58,374 nt of DNA from Nitrososphaerota archaeon (GCA_028867675.1 JAGWGA010000006.1:1-58374), one strand, 5' to 3'; counted from the first letter of the stretch, positions 1 through 8,575 are shown. Notes: generated by a model from the letters alone, not told the origin. Numbers and translations are program-made.

Positions 1-1209
1 GCAATAGATGGCTTTTCCTGTGAGATGAATGATGCCAAAAATCATTTAAAAAATGAATTCAGTCCGGCTATAGCAAATGCAAAGAAAAATTCCTGGATTG
101 AAATCTATGAAAATAGGATCTCACTCAAGGGATATCATGATACAACTCCAGAAGAAAAAATTATCAAGTTAATTGCATCTAAAACATCTGGAATATCAGT
201 TGATGATATAGAAGACAAGAGTGCACTTGATCTGCTAAAAAAACGACCAGACTTTATTGTTATGAATTCAAAAAAATCTGTCTTGGTAAATTTGACAGAA
301 CAAGGCGTTGTGACAGCAAAGACTGTGCCCGATAAAATTGAGATGGAAGTGGAAACATCTGAAACACCATCTATTGAACAAAAAGTTGTGCGGGCAATAG
401 ATGTTGAAGCAGCTGCACCTACGGTATTTGCTGCAAGAAGTCATCCTCTAAGAGATGTCATAGATGAAGTGCGTGAAATTTTTGTAAGCCTTGGATTTTC
501 TGAAATAATTGGAAATAATATCCAGTCAAGTTTCTGGAACTTTGATGCACTCTTTACACCACAAGACCATCCTGCAAGAGAAATGCAGGATACGTTTTAC
601 CTAAAAGATGTTAAAGCAAGTAATATGGCAAAACCTGATCAGATAAAAAAAGTATCTGAAGCCCATAAGAAAGGCTGGAACTATCAATGGCAAAATGAAG
701 AGGCAAGAAAACTTGTCCTAAGAACTCATACTACATGTGTAACCATACGTGAACTTGCAGACAAGAAACACGACGAGGCAAGATTATTCTCAATAGGTCG
801 AGTGTTTAGAAATGAAAAATTAAGCTACAAACATCTTGCAGAATTTCATCAAGTAGAAGGTGTTGTAGTTGGTAAAAATGTCACATTACGAGACCTGATG
901 GGATTGCAGACTGAATTTTATCACAAGATGGGAATTAAAAAGATCAAGTTCTGGCCAACATTTTTCCCGTATACTGAACCGTCCCTACAGTCCATGATAT
1001 ACAATGAAAAACTTGGCAAGTGGGTAGAGTTGTTTGGAATGGGGATATTCAGGCCAGAGGTAACAAAACCACTAGGAATCAAAAACCCAGTTCTTGCATG
1101 GGGTGGAGGAATTGAAAGAATTGCAATGCTGCGATATGGTCTAGAAGATGTTCGCGAACTGTATGAAAACAAATTTGGTTGGTTGAGGAGTGTGCCAAAA
1201 TGCCAGTAG
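1..1209 (+). CDS. pheS: Phenylalanyl-tRNA synthetase alpha subunit (5' end outside window)
   Basis: Catalytic subunit of the cytoplasmic alpha2beta2 enzyme that charges tRNA-Phe. The reading frame is open from base 1, with eight codons before the first ATG at 25, so the true start lies upstream; about 400 residues are visible against roughly 480-500 in full-length archaeal PheS. Class II motif 2 is seen in FRNEKLSYKHLAEFHQ, and motif 3 in GGGIERIAMLRYG near the C-terminus. The missing part should be the N-terminal winged-helix region. The gene overlaps pheT by 10 nt, which indicates one transcript and coupled translation. Confidence 0.96.
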   Translation, partial: AIDGFSCEMNDAKNHLKNEFSPAIANAKKNSWIEIYENRISLKGYHDTTPEEKIIKLIASKTSGISVDDIEDKSALDLLKKRPDFIVMNSKKSVLVNLTEQGVVTAKTVPDKIEMEVETSETPSIEQKVVRAIDVEAAAPTVFAARSHPLRDVIDEVREIFVSLGFSEIIGNNIQSSFWNFDALFTPQDHPAREMQDTFYLKDVKASNMAKPDQIKKVSEAHKKGWNYQWQNEEARKLVLRTHTTCVTIRELADKKHDEARLFSIGRVFRNEKLSYKHLAEFHQVEGVVVGKNVTLRDLMGLQTEFYHKMGIKKIKFWPTFFPYTEPSLQSMIYNEKLGKWVELFGMGIFRPEVTKPLGIKNPVLAWGGGIERIAMLRYGLEDVRELYENKFGWLRSVPKCQ

Positions 1210-2840
1210 TCACACTATACTTTGATAGGCTCAAAAAGATTCTTGGTAATGCTCCAAAAGCCAAGATAATTGAGACACTACCGTTCATTGGATTAGATAT
1301 TGAAGATGAGACTGCCGACCACATCAATGTGGAATACAGTCCAAACAGACCTGACTATTCTACTGACTATGGGATAGTCACAGGTCTGCAAGGGTTGCTT
1401 GGAAAAAAACTTGGAATGCCTGTACTAAAAATAAAAACTGGAAAAAATTCTGTAAAGGCAGAACCTTCTGTTTCCAAAGTTAGACCCTATGTTACAGCAA
1501 TAGAGGCAAGAAATGGCAAGCTAGACGATGAAACTATACGACAGATAATCACAATGCAAGAGGATCTTCATAATGGATTAGGGAGAAGAAGAAAGAAAGC
1601 ATCCATTGGGATTCATGATATAGAAAAAATAAAATTCCCGTTATACTACAAAACTACAACAAGAGACCATAGTTTTGTTCCACTTGAATCAGAAACATCA
1701 ATGACTGTAAAAGAGATACTGGAAAAAACTGAAACAGGAAGAAAATTTAGTCATATCTTGGATGGCAATGTCAAAGTTCCTATACTTGTAGACTCTGCTG
1801 GACAAACCATATCGCTTCCTCCAATAGCAAATGCCAAACTTACAGAAATGAACACAAAAACCAAAAATCTTCTTGTAGAAGTCACTGCAACAGACAAGAA
1901 TGCTGCAGAGGGAGTGCTTGCAGTCATTGCAAATACTTTGCATATATCTGGTTTTCAACTATATTCTGTAAAAATAACTGGCGCAAACAATTCTACTCCT
2001 GTACTAAAATCGCGAGATCTTATATTAGAGCCCGAGCTTGTAAACAAGACATTAGGAATTGAAATATCGGATACTATCATAGTAAAGTCTCTTAGAAAAA
2101 GCAGGCTAGATGCAAAGATGAGGGGAAAGAAGATTGTCTGTACCATTCCACGATATAGGACAGATATTTTTGGAGTGATGGACTTGGTCGAAGAAGTTGC
2201 GCTAGGTTATGGAATTCAAAATCTAAATCCCACAATGCCTGAGTCAGTTTCTGCGGGAGAGCGAAATGATGTTACAAAAACTCTGGAAATTGTTCGTTCT
2301 GTAATGATTGGTCTCGGCTATCTTGAAGTGATGAACTTTGAGCTTACAAGCAAGGAGATTCTATATGACAAAACCCATAAGGATTCATCCAAAATAATCT
2401 CCGTTGCAGATTCAAAAAGTCAAGAGCATATAATTTTGCGTGACATGCTCCTTCCTGGCATGATTGATATTTTATCAAGAAATATTCATGAATCATATCC
2501 CCAAAAAATATTTGAGATTGGCACTGTATTTGAAAAAGGCTCTACAATAAAAGAAGAAATTCATCTTGCTTGCCTTTGTGCACACAAGGACGTCAATTTT
2601 ACAGAAGTAAAATCGATTCTTCAATCTCTTCTAAAAACTGGTTTTAATCTTTCATGCACCACTGTAGCACAAAAAGAACCAATGTTTGTTGATGGAAGAA
2701 CTGGCAATATTGTAGTGTCTGATAAGAAAATTGGAACTATAGGGGAAATTGATCCAAAGATTGCTGATAATTTCAAGCTAAGAACTCCTGTATCTGGATT
2801 TGAAATGGATCTTACTGATATCATTCTTGATAAAAACTGA
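1200..2840 (+). CDS. pheT: Phenylalanyl-tRNA synthetase beta subunit
   Basis: Non-catalytic partner of PheS, carrying B3/B4 editing-like and B5 domains. The protein has 546 residues, normal for the short archaeal/eukaryotic-type beta subunit. The N-terminal segment VEYSPNRPDY and the later B5-like region (CTIPRYRTDIFGVMDLVEEV) are typical of the family. The start is taken as ATG 1200 because GAGGAG (1185-1190) sits 9 nt upstream; an in-frame TTG at 1179 would add seven residues and lies upstream of that Shine-Dalgarno. The start lies inside the end of pheS. Confidence 0.95.
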   Translation: MPVVTLYFDRLKKILGNAPKAKIIETLPFIGLDIEDETADHINVEYSPNRPDYSTDYGIVTGLQGLLGKKLGMPVLKIKTGKNSVKAEPSVSKVRPYVTAIEARNGKLDDETIRQIITMQEDLHNGLGRRRKKASIGIHDIEKIKFPLYYKTTTRDHSFVPLESETSMTVKEILEKTETGRKFSHILDGNVKVPILVDSAGQTISLPPIANAKLTEMNTKTKNLLVEVTATDKNAAEGVLAVIANTLHISGFQLYSVKITGANNSTPVLKSRDLILEPELVNKTLGIEISDTIIVKSLRKSRLDAKMRGKKIVCTIPRYRTDIFGVMDLVEEVALGYGIQNLNPTMPESVSAGERNDVTKTLEIVRSVMIGLGYLEVMNFELTSKEILYDKTHKDSSKIISVADSKSQEHIILRDMLLPGMIDILSRNIHESYPQKIFEIGTVFEKGSTIKEEIHLACLCAHKDVNFTEVKSILQSLLKTGFNLSCTTVAQKEPMFVDGRTGNIVVSDKKIGTIGEIDPKIADNFKLRTPVSGFEMDLTDIILDKN

Positions 2841-2873
2841 AGATTATTTTTACATAACAGGAAATTAACTAAA

Positions 2874-3317
2874 CTAATGGGGAATCATATTTACATAATA
2901 GATAAGAGCGTCTGAGCCAACCTTGAGTGCAAACTTGATGAAACCTTCTATTGCTTCATCTTCCAATTTGTCTCTTAATTTGTCACCTAATTGTTTTAAC
3001 TCCTTCTTTGTTTCGGGATTTCCTTGTATTTTATCAATTAACCCGTTGTACGATTTCTTGTCTTTCACAAGTTTGACAGGTAACAGATGTTTACGAAAAA
3101 TACCAATACCTTCGGGTGTAATAGTAAATCTGCAATCATCACCTGCTGTCTGATCAAAAGGTCTTAACAAATTTGCCTGCGAAAGTTTGTTCAATGACGC
3201 CCAAATTGTACCAGTTACATTAATTTCTGGTAGTATACTTGGAGGCGCTTGTATAGTTACATATCTTACGTTAATAGTTGCTGGGGCCCATCCTTTACCT
3301 TGTTCGACATTTCTCAT
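2874..3317 (-). CDS. Winged-helix-like hypothetical protein
   Basis: A 147-residue protein that I do not recognise by name. Residues about 30-75 read like a winged-helix domain: a helical stretch (IWASLNKLSQANLLRPFDQ), then a beta-wing ending FTITPEGIGIFRKHLLP, a pattern common in small archaeal wHTH regulators. The C-terminal half is charged and helical (residues 85-135) and ends in a short hydrophobic stretch. A TATA-like CATATTTAG on the minus strand lies about 22-26 nt before the start codon. It is convergent with pheT. A DNA-binding role is inferred from pattern only. Confidence 0.6.
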   Translation of the reverse strand: MRNVEQGKGWAPATINVRYVTIQAPPSILPEINVTGTIWASLNKLSQANLLRPFDQTAGDDCRFTITPEGIGIFRKHLLPVKLVKDKKSYNGLIDKIQGNPETKKELKQLGDKLRDKLEDEAIEGFIKFALKVGSDALIYYVNMIPH

Positions 3318-3692
3318 TTGTTGAATTGCTAAATATGATAGAACCTATCTCTCAAGATCAGAAGTTCCAGATAACAACACAATCCCATAATGCTAACAAG
3401 TTTAATAGATTGTTGGAGTGCACACTATGAGCCATGTCTAAATGAATTCTTCACCATTACCTTACAGTTAATGAGAATCAATGAATTCTGCAAGCCAAGA
3501 ATTCCAAAAGATATTTTCTACACAAATTTACACCTGTCACTAATGTAAATGTGGCATCTACATATGGTGTAAATTGTGGTTTTGAGTGTACGTAAACAAA
3601 AGTAAAATCAACAGGCTTGTAAAAACACCTAAATCGATATTTGATCAGATATTATTTTCTAATCTATAGTAATCAATTTTACATGATATTTT

Positions 3693-3719
3693 ATCGTGAG
3701 GCACAAAAACCCTCACGAT
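3693..3719. repeat. Perfect 9-bp hairpin in intergenic region
   Basis: ATCGTGAGG (3693-3701) and CCTCACGAT (3711-3719) are exact reverse complements separated by a 9-nt A-rich loop (3702-3710). It lies in the AT-rich stretch between 3318 and 4215, away from any gene start, and is followed by a short T run. It could be a terminator, part of a small RNA or a protein-binding site; nothing else visible decides between these. Confidence 0.6.
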
Positions 3720-3910
3720 TTTAGGCTTGGTCAGTTATGGGTAGCCATCAGATGATTGGTTCTTGTAATATCTTAAGTCTCAAGCTCAATGTTGTCAATA
3801 ATTTGGTAGACTTTTTTCTTATCATGATATATCATACCATAATATCAAAAACACGCTCAAAATCTCTGAATTCTGATCAATCACAATAAATTACTCGATA
3901 GAAGAACAAT

Positions 3911-4070
3911 CAATCGCCCCATAACGCACGCAGACGGACTGGGATGATGAAAGATGATTTTTGGTCCACCCAGCCGTGCTACAGGGCACCCCGGTAATAG
4001 AACAAGATGAGGATTAAGGCTAAACGTACCAATGACTCTATGTGGGTCAGAACCGGGGGACATTCTTTTT
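3911..4070 (+). ncRNA. Candidate structured RNA (GC-rich island), family not assigned
   Basis: Within the 898-nt gene-poor gap 3318-4215 this block is sharply GC-rich: 78 of the 150 bases in 3911-4060 are G or C, against strongly AT-rich flanks. Pairings visible by eye include CCCCGGT (3989-3995) with ACCGGGG (4052-4058), CTGGG (3939-3943) with CCCAG (3969-3973), and GTGC (3976-3979) with GCAC (3986-3989); the first and last share one base, so not all form together. A T run (4066-4070) follows the last stem and a TATA-like AATAAATTA (3883-3891) precedes the island, which favours the plus strand. The elements GAAAG, GGTAA, AAGGCTAAA, AATGACT and CAGAACC occur in the order seen in RNase P RNA, but at about 160 nt it is far shorter than usual and a convincing P4 helix is missing. 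The rest of the gap holds only the hairpin at 3693-3719. Confidence 0.45.
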
Positions 4071-4215
4071 ATCTAAATTCTCTAAAAATATCTGCAATCA
4101 AAAGAATTTTTGAGATTTTATGGAGAAAAACAGATCTAAATTCAACTACGATATCATTATTGTCTAGCTAGAAAACGACAGAACCATTGATATATTTGCG
4201 TTGTATAGGTATTGT

Positions 4216-4455
4216 ATGGCAACAGCATATGTGCTAATAAATTGTGAACTTGGCTCTGAAGAATCTATAATCTCGCAGCTTAAAGCAATCAGCGGAGTCA
4301 AAGAAGTTCACGGTACCTTCGGGGCCTACGATATCTTGGCAAAGATAGAATCTCCAACAGTGGAAGCACTAAGAGAGATAATTACTTGGAAAATTCGTAA
4401 AATAGAGAAGATTCGTTCCACTCTAACCCTGATGGGCATTGAAGGTCAAAGTTAA
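4216..4455 (+). CDS. Stand-alone Lrp/AsnC ligand-binding (RAM) domain protein
   Basis: A 79-residue protein made only of the alpha-beta effector-binding domain of Lrp/AsnC regulators: a VLINCELGSE strand-helix start, the GVKEVHGTFGAYDILAKIE core and a C-terminal IRKIEKIRSTLTLMGI segment. No helix-turn-helix is present, so it probably oligomerises with, or senses amino acids for, a full-length regulator elsewhere. ATG 4216 is chosen because a TATA-like GATATATTT (about 4189-4197) lies about 24 nt upstream, as for a leaderless mRNA; a TTG at 4201 is the alternative start. Confidence 0.85.
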   Translation: MATAYVLINCELGSEESIISQLKAISGVKEVHGTFGAYDILAKIESPTVEALREIITWKIRKIEKIRSTLTLMGIEGQS

Positions 4456-4563
4456 TTCTCTGGAAAAAATATCCGCCATATTTTTAAAACTTATCCCAGA
4501 GAATACTCTAATTTTTAATTTTTTATGCAAGACCTTTTAATTGTCTTGTAATCTTTGCACATT

Positions 4564-5130
4564 ATGCTTCTTCACTTCATATTCCTTGTAAAGGAAGAAG
4601 AACTAGAACAGAGAAAATGGGAATTTGAATATGTAGAAAAGATGGCCCAGTTTTACAAGACATGGATTGAAAAGACATTCTCACTAAAAGTCGATGTTCA
4701 GACAGATGAGATGATAGCAAGATCTGGTGGACGATTTAGAATTGTTGATACTCCTGCATTGATTGACGATCACAGGTCGCGTGGAACTGATATTTTTCAT
4801 TTTTATCTTACTTATTTTAGACCCATCTGGACTGACTGTACCTGTGAAGGGTACTATTCCGATAATTTTGGTATGGTTCAATGGACCAAGAGCCCACAAA
4901 AAGATGATCTCAAATATTTAATGGAAGTTAATTGCCCCAAAGTATCTCATGAACTCTCTCATGAGTTTCTAAGACAAACCGGATACAAAAATTACAAAGA
5001 GATAGTTCATGAAATCTGGGACAAGCATCTCTTTGCATCATTCCCATACGAACATTATGATGCAAATCACAAACAAACAGAAAAGGATGCCCTCTTTGCA
5101 ACTATTGACACTTCGAGTTTGCGATCATAG
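4564..5130 (+). CDS. Putative zinc-dependent metalloprotease-like protein
   Basis: A 188-residue protein of no family I can name. It carries HELSH at residues 129-133, a match to the zincin HExxH motif, followed by a second HE at 149-150 (IVHEIWDKH) that could supply the third zinc ligand. No signal peptide is evident, although the first ten residues are hydrophobic. The upstream half is rich in aromatic residues and has a Cys pair (CTC, about 92-94). Peptidase activity is inferred from the motif alone. ATG 4564 is preferred over TTG 4555. Confidence 0.6.
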   Translation: MLLHFIFLVKEEELEQRKWEFEYVEKMAQFYKTWIEKTFSLKVDVQTDEMIARSGGRFRIVDTPALIDDHRSRGTDIFHFYLTYFRPIWTDCTCEGYYSDNFGMVQWTKSPQKDDLKYLMEVNCPKVSHELSHEFLRQTGYKNYKEIVHEIWDKHLFASFPYEHYDANHKQTEKDALFATIDTSSLRS

Positions 5131-5197
5131 CAATCCCTGCTTTTACTAGTTTTTAATGGCGCTAAAAGACTATAAGTAAGTAATTTAGAGATTTTTT

Positions 5198-5314
5198 ATG
5201 CCAGAATTCATTTGCCCTGACTGTGGTAAGAAACTATTTCACGAAAACGAAACCACACTGACTGTAGAAAAACAAATTCACACAAAATTCTGTTCTGCTA
5301 AGAAAAAGCACTAA
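5198..5314 (+). CDS. Zinc-ribbon microprotein (38 aa)
   Basis: A short open frame encoding 38 residues that begins MPEFICPDCGKKLF and ends FCSAKKKH. C6-x2-C9 and H28-x3-C32 give a plausible four-ligand zinc site, and the tail is strongly basic. It starts at ATG 5198, with TATAAGTAAG-like sequence about 25 nt upstream. Its stop overlaps the stop of the convergent gene at 5311 by 4 nt, an arrangement repeated elsewhere in this window, which supports it being real. Confidence 0.6.
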   Translation: MPEFICPDCGKKLFHENETTLTVEKQIHTKFCSAKKKH

Positions 5315-5943
5315 CACTTTGTGACAGAATAAATTCTGTCTCTAAAACTTGCTGTCTTGAAATCTATTTTATTTTGAGGATCTTTCTTTCTAGTTGTACT
5401 TAGTTTTTCCAAAGTAACAAGTGCATCTCCGTCAAACCCGACCGAAGAACCGAAAACTCCTTCTGAGAGCTGATTTCCATGCTCTCCCATTTTGATATCA
5501 TCAACCATTTCATAAAACTTGACTGCTTCTCTTTTTGTTGCTGGTCCACCTGAGGATTTGTTGAGACCAACTGCAATATACATACCGTTATTTTTGACTG
5601 CGATAGGTACCTTGTAGACCTTTCCAGAACGACCTGGAATTTTTTCATTTAATAAAATTTCACACTTGTGGAACATGCTTGAGATATATGCAAAGAATCG
5701 ATAGTTTGCATATGTGCCGGCTGTATCTTCATGACAATCAACGAAAACCTTGTGCAAAAGTTCAAGAGCAGAATCATTCATGCTTTGCAGACGTTCTTCA
5801 ATTCTTCCTTTTCTGACCAAATCAGATTTACAATCTGCAGCAATCTTTTCTAAAATGAACGGAGGCAGATTATAGTTTTTCAGCGTGGAGACAAAAGTTC
5901 CAGTCTTGGAAGCTCCAAATGTTGGAAAATTGCCTTTGCTCAA
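5311..5943 (-). CDS. Conserved-looking hypothetical protein
   Basis: A 210-residue soluble protein that I do not recognise. It begins with MSKGNFPTFGASKTGTFVS, has a helical middle (about 25-100, with a Cys-His-rich stretch VFVDCHEDTAG) and a beta-rich C-terminal half (KVYKVPIAVKNNGMYIAVGL). No membrane segment, signal peptide or known catalytic motif is visible. The start at 5943 lies 112 nt from the tRNA-Trp 3' end. It converges on, and overlaps by 4 nt, the zinc-ribbon microprotein. Confidence 0.65.
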   Translation of the reverse strand: MSKGNFPTFGASKTGTFVSTLKNYNLPPFILEKIAADCKSDLVRKGRIEERLQSMNDSALELLHKVFVDCHEDTAGTYANYRFFAYISSMFHKCEILLNEKIPGRSGKVYKVPIAVKNNGMYIAVGLNKSSGGPATKREAVKFYEMVDDIKMGEHGNQLSEGVFGSSVGFDGDALVTLEKLSTTRKKDPQNKIDFKTASFRDRIYSVTKC

Positions 5944-6055
5944 AACAGCTTACCTCCAAGTAATTCTGATATTTTAAAATCCAATTCCTATCTCCCCTAG
6001 TAGGAATACTAGGTTGGTTTTTCCTTATAACTGTTAGGTCTAAAAAAAAGATCGA

Positions 6056-6213
6056 TGGTGGGGCCGACCGGAATTGAACCGGCGACACACGGGTCACTAC
6101 AGCTCCAAACTGTACATCATCCTAACGTCAGTGAAGCTTGTGAAACCACTGGAGCCCTTAGCGGTGATCAATGTGATCTAAACTGTCGCCATACCAGGCT
6201 AGGCTACGACCCC
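6056..6213 (-). tRNA. tRNA-Trp (CCA) with two introns
   Basis: Read on the minus strand, exons 6213-6185, 6157-6149 and 6094-6059 splice into a 74-nt cloverleaf; CCA is encoded at 6058-6056. The acceptor is GGGGTCG/CGGCCCC with A73, the D arm carries GG, the anticodon stem is ACGGG/CCCGT around loop CTCCAGA (anticodon CCA), and the T loop is TTCAATT. Intron 1 (6184-6158, 27 nt) lies at the unusual position 28/29; intron 2 (6148-6095, 54 nt) is at the canonical 37/38. Bulge-helix-bulge folds can be drawn: GGCG/CGCT with bulges AC^A and AA^G for intron 1, and CTCC/GTAG (one mismatch) with bulges AG^T and TG^A, plus inner helix GGTTTC/GGAGCT, for intron 2. A TATA-like GCATTTATC lies about 24 nt upstream. 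Confidence 0.92.
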
Positions 6214-6406
6214 ACGTAATCTCGATAAATGCACTTGAATTTTAATTTACTTGAGTTTCTGAAGCTTTATTGATACCGTTGTGTCACTTTTGAGCGTTGA
6301 ACTGTCAGAGAAAAACTTTGAGCTCTTGTGATTTTCTAATTTATTGTATGCCTAAATCTTACTTGAATCGGAGTGGAAAAATCTGGTTCGACCAATAATT
6401 ATACTG

Positions 6407-6916
6407 TTGGGTGCAATTCCTGTCTTGGCTGCTCTTTTCATTGTAGTTCCAACACTTTTACGACCTGAAATTCCAAATGTTGCAGTAAATTCTGATGACG
6501 TTATATCAATAGAATATAGTAAACAGCATCTCAAAAAAATATCATTTGGTGTTTCAGAAAACATTGGTGCTCAAACAACCCAAGTCCTAACTATTTCAAA
6601 TGATGGCCAAGCTGTTTACAGTCTAACAAAAGATGGATATTCTGAACCTGACAAGAAATACCTACTCTCAAAAGAAGAGATGACCAAGATAACTGGACTG
6701 ATAAAAGAGACAGGACTTATGGAAATTCCACAAACATCATTTCAAGTAAAAAGTGATCTTGATGAATATGACAAATATGGACTCCAAGTTACACTAAACG
6801 GTAAATCAGTCAATATCCAGTGGCCTGACCAGAATTCTACCCAAGAGTTCATTCCTCCGCTAATAAGCCAAGTTCAAAACAGCATGGATGATATAATTGC
6901 GGAAATAATAAAATAA
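6407..6916 (+). CDS. Membrane-anchored hypothetical protein
   Basis: A protein with one N-terminal hydrophobic segment (VLAALFIVVPTLL) followed by a soluble domain of about 140 residues (TTQVLTISNDGQAVYSL..., ending MDDIIAEIIK). It probably faces outside the cell. The first permitted start is TTG 6407, but hydrophobic, Arg-containing codons continue upstream in frame (LVRPIIIL) back to a TAA near 6350 with no ATG, GTG or TTG, so the start is uncertain and a rarer initiation codon is possible. Function unknown. Confidence 0.6.
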   Translation: MGAIPVLAALFIVVPTLLRPEIPNVAVNSDDVISIEYSKQHLKKISFGVSENIGAQTTQVLTISNDGQAVYSLTKDGYSEPDKKYLLSKEEMTKITGLIKETGLMEIPQTSFQVKSDLDEYDKYGLQVTLNGKSVNIQWPDQNSTQEFIPPLISQVQNSMDDIIAEIIK

Positions 6917-6941
6917 ATAGCCTAGGGCGCGATCAAAGTTC

Positions 6942-7910
6942 ATGATTCCTCTTTCTGGCGATTTGGGCAATTCTAAAGGAGTAGTAAAAGAAAAGATTGG
7001 TTCTTTTGATACCTCACGCGGAACTTCTACTCTAAAGCGTGGTTTTGCTCACATGTTAAAAAATGGAGTTGTGATGGATGTTACAACTGTAGAGCAAGCG
7101 CAGATTGCAGAAGAAGCAGGCGCAGTAGCTGTAATGGTTTTAGATAAACTTCCATCTGATGTTAGAAAAGCTGGCGGTGTTGCAAGAACTGCAAGCATTA
7201 GAATTATTCAAGAAATTATGGACTCGGTAACAATTCCAGTTATGGCAAAATGCAGAATTGGTCATGTATATGAAGCAATGGTCTTACAAGAAACCAATGT
7301 TGACATGATTGATGAATCTGAAGTTCTAACTCCTGCTGATGAAAATCATCACATATGGAAATGGGACTTTACCAGTCCGTTTGTTAATGGTGCAAGAAAT
7401 CTTGGCGAAGCTCTTCGAAGAATAGAAGAGGGTGCAGCAATGATTAGAACAAAAGGAGAACCTGGTACTGGAAATGTTGCTGAAGCTGTAATTCATATTA
7501 AAAATGTGAATACTGAACTCCGCCGCATAAAATCAATCTATGATGCAGGAGATGAACAAGACTTGATTAGTGCTGCAAGAGAACTCAGAGTTTCATATTC
7601 TTTGGTGGAAGAGACTGCAAGCTTGGGCAGGTTACCTGTTGTCAACTTTGCAGCTGGTGGAATTTCAACTCCTGCAGATGCTGCATATCTTATGACACTT
7701 GGATGTGATGGTGTCTTTGTCGGTTCTGGAATATTCAAAGCCGATGATGCAAAAGAAAGAGCACAAGCTATAGTCTTGGCAACAACATTCTGGGAAGATC
7801 CCGATAAAGTAAAAGAAGCACAAAAAATGATTGACGAAAGACAAACAATGTTGGGACTTGACACTAAGAATCTTGAACTGAAAATGCAAGAACGAGGAAG
7901 CACTGCATGA
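6942..7910 (+). CDS. pdxS: Pyridoxal 5'-phosphate synthase, lyase subunit
   Basis: Makes PLP from ribose 5-phosphate, glyceraldehyde 3-phosphate and ammonia supplied by PdxT. The 322-residue TIM barrel is near family length with a slightly long N-terminus. Family signatures are [28 protein letters not shown] (containing a catalytic-lysine-type segment), GEPGTGN in the phosphate-binding loop and [18 protein letters not shown] 6942 is used. The stop overlaps the pdxT start as ATGA, so the two subunits are translationally coupled. Confidence 0.97.
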   Translation: MIPLSGDLGNSKGVVKEKIGSFDTSRGTSTLKRGFAHMLKNGVVMDVTTVEQAQIAEEAGAVAVMVLDKLPSDVRKAGGVARTASIRIIQEIMDSVTIPVMAKCRIGHVYEAMVLQETNVDMIDESEVLTPADENHHIWKWDFTSPFVNGARNLGEALRRIEEGAAMIRTKGEPGTGNVAEAVIHIKNVNTELRRIKSIYDAGDEQDLISAARELRVSYSLVEETASLGRLPVVNFAAGGISTPADAAYLMTLGCDGVFVGSGIFKADDAKERAQAIVLATTFWEDPDKVKEAQKMIDERQTMLGLDTKNLELKMQERGSTA

Positions 7911-8524
7911 GTGGTCTTAACATCGGTGTATTGGCAGTACAAGGAGATGTCGCAGAAAATATCATGGCAACAAAGATGGCCCTTGAAGAACTTGGTCTTG
8001 ATGGTATAGTAAATGAAGTCAAAACACCAGAGCAGATTTCTGAACTTGATGGGTTGGTTATACCTGGTGGAGAAAGCACCGTAATTGGAACCTTATCTCT
8101 AGTAAATGGCTCCCTTAAAAAAATTAAAGAAAAAATTGCATCTGGAATGCCAGTATTTGGAGTCTGTGCAGGAATGATTATGCTGTCAAAAAAGGCAAAA
8201 GACAGAGTTATTGGCGAGATGGACCAGCCATTGTTAGATTATCTTGATGTAAAAATTGAGAGAAACGCATTTGGAAGACAAAAGGATTCTTTTGAGTCAA
8301 ATATATCCATGGATAAGATTGGAATTTCTAAATTTCAAGGAGTCTTTATTCGTGCTCCATCAATCTTAGAAACAGGAAAAGATGTAGAAGTATTGTCAAA
8401 GTTTAATGAAAAAATTATTGCTGTAAAACAAGGAAACGTCATTGGAACATCATTTCATCCTGAATTGACAGGGGATATTTCAATGCACAAGTACTTTGTA
8501 AATCTCATTAAAGCAAAGCACTAG
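7907..8524 (+). CDS. pdxT: Pyridoxal 5'-phosphate synthase, glutaminase subunit
   Basis: Class I glutamine amidotransferase that delivers ammonia to PdxS. The 205-residue protein shows the oxyanion/GGE segment ([13 protein letters not shown]), the nucleophile elbow GVCAGMIML with the catalytic Cys, and the His-Glu pair in GTSFHPEL. The length is normal. It starts within the last four bases of pdxS. No other gene follows closely before the aconitase promoter region. Confidence 0.97.
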   Translation: MSGLNIGVLAVQGDVAENIMATKMALEELGLDGIVNEVKTPEQISELDGLVIPGGESTVIGTLSLVNGSLKKIKEKIASGMPVFGVCAGMIMLSKKAKDRVIGEMDQPLLDYLDVKIERNAFGRQKDSFESNISMDKIGISKFQGVFIRAPSILETGKDVEVLSKFNEKIIAVKQGNVIGTSFHPELTGDISMHKYFVNLIKAKH

Positions 8525-8575
8525 ACTCAGATACCGTTTATATTAAATTCAGATTGATTGTATGATGTTATAGTG

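Noticed and set aside
3881-4063. 60-residue minus-strand open frame over the GC-rich island
   Set aside because: Its amino-acid composition is unlike the neighbours and the block is better explained as structured RNA.
3911-4070. Firm assignment as RNase P RNA
   Set aside because: Too short and no convincing P4 helix; the more stable pairing CCCCGGT/ACCGGGG conflicts with it.
6056-6213. Reading the tRNA as tRNA-Pro (TGG) using the stem TACAG/CTGTA around TTTGGAG
   Set aside because: The stem is perfect but leaves an overlong variable region and a large insert before the anticodon arm; the Trp reading explains every position with a 74-nt product and usual intron sites.
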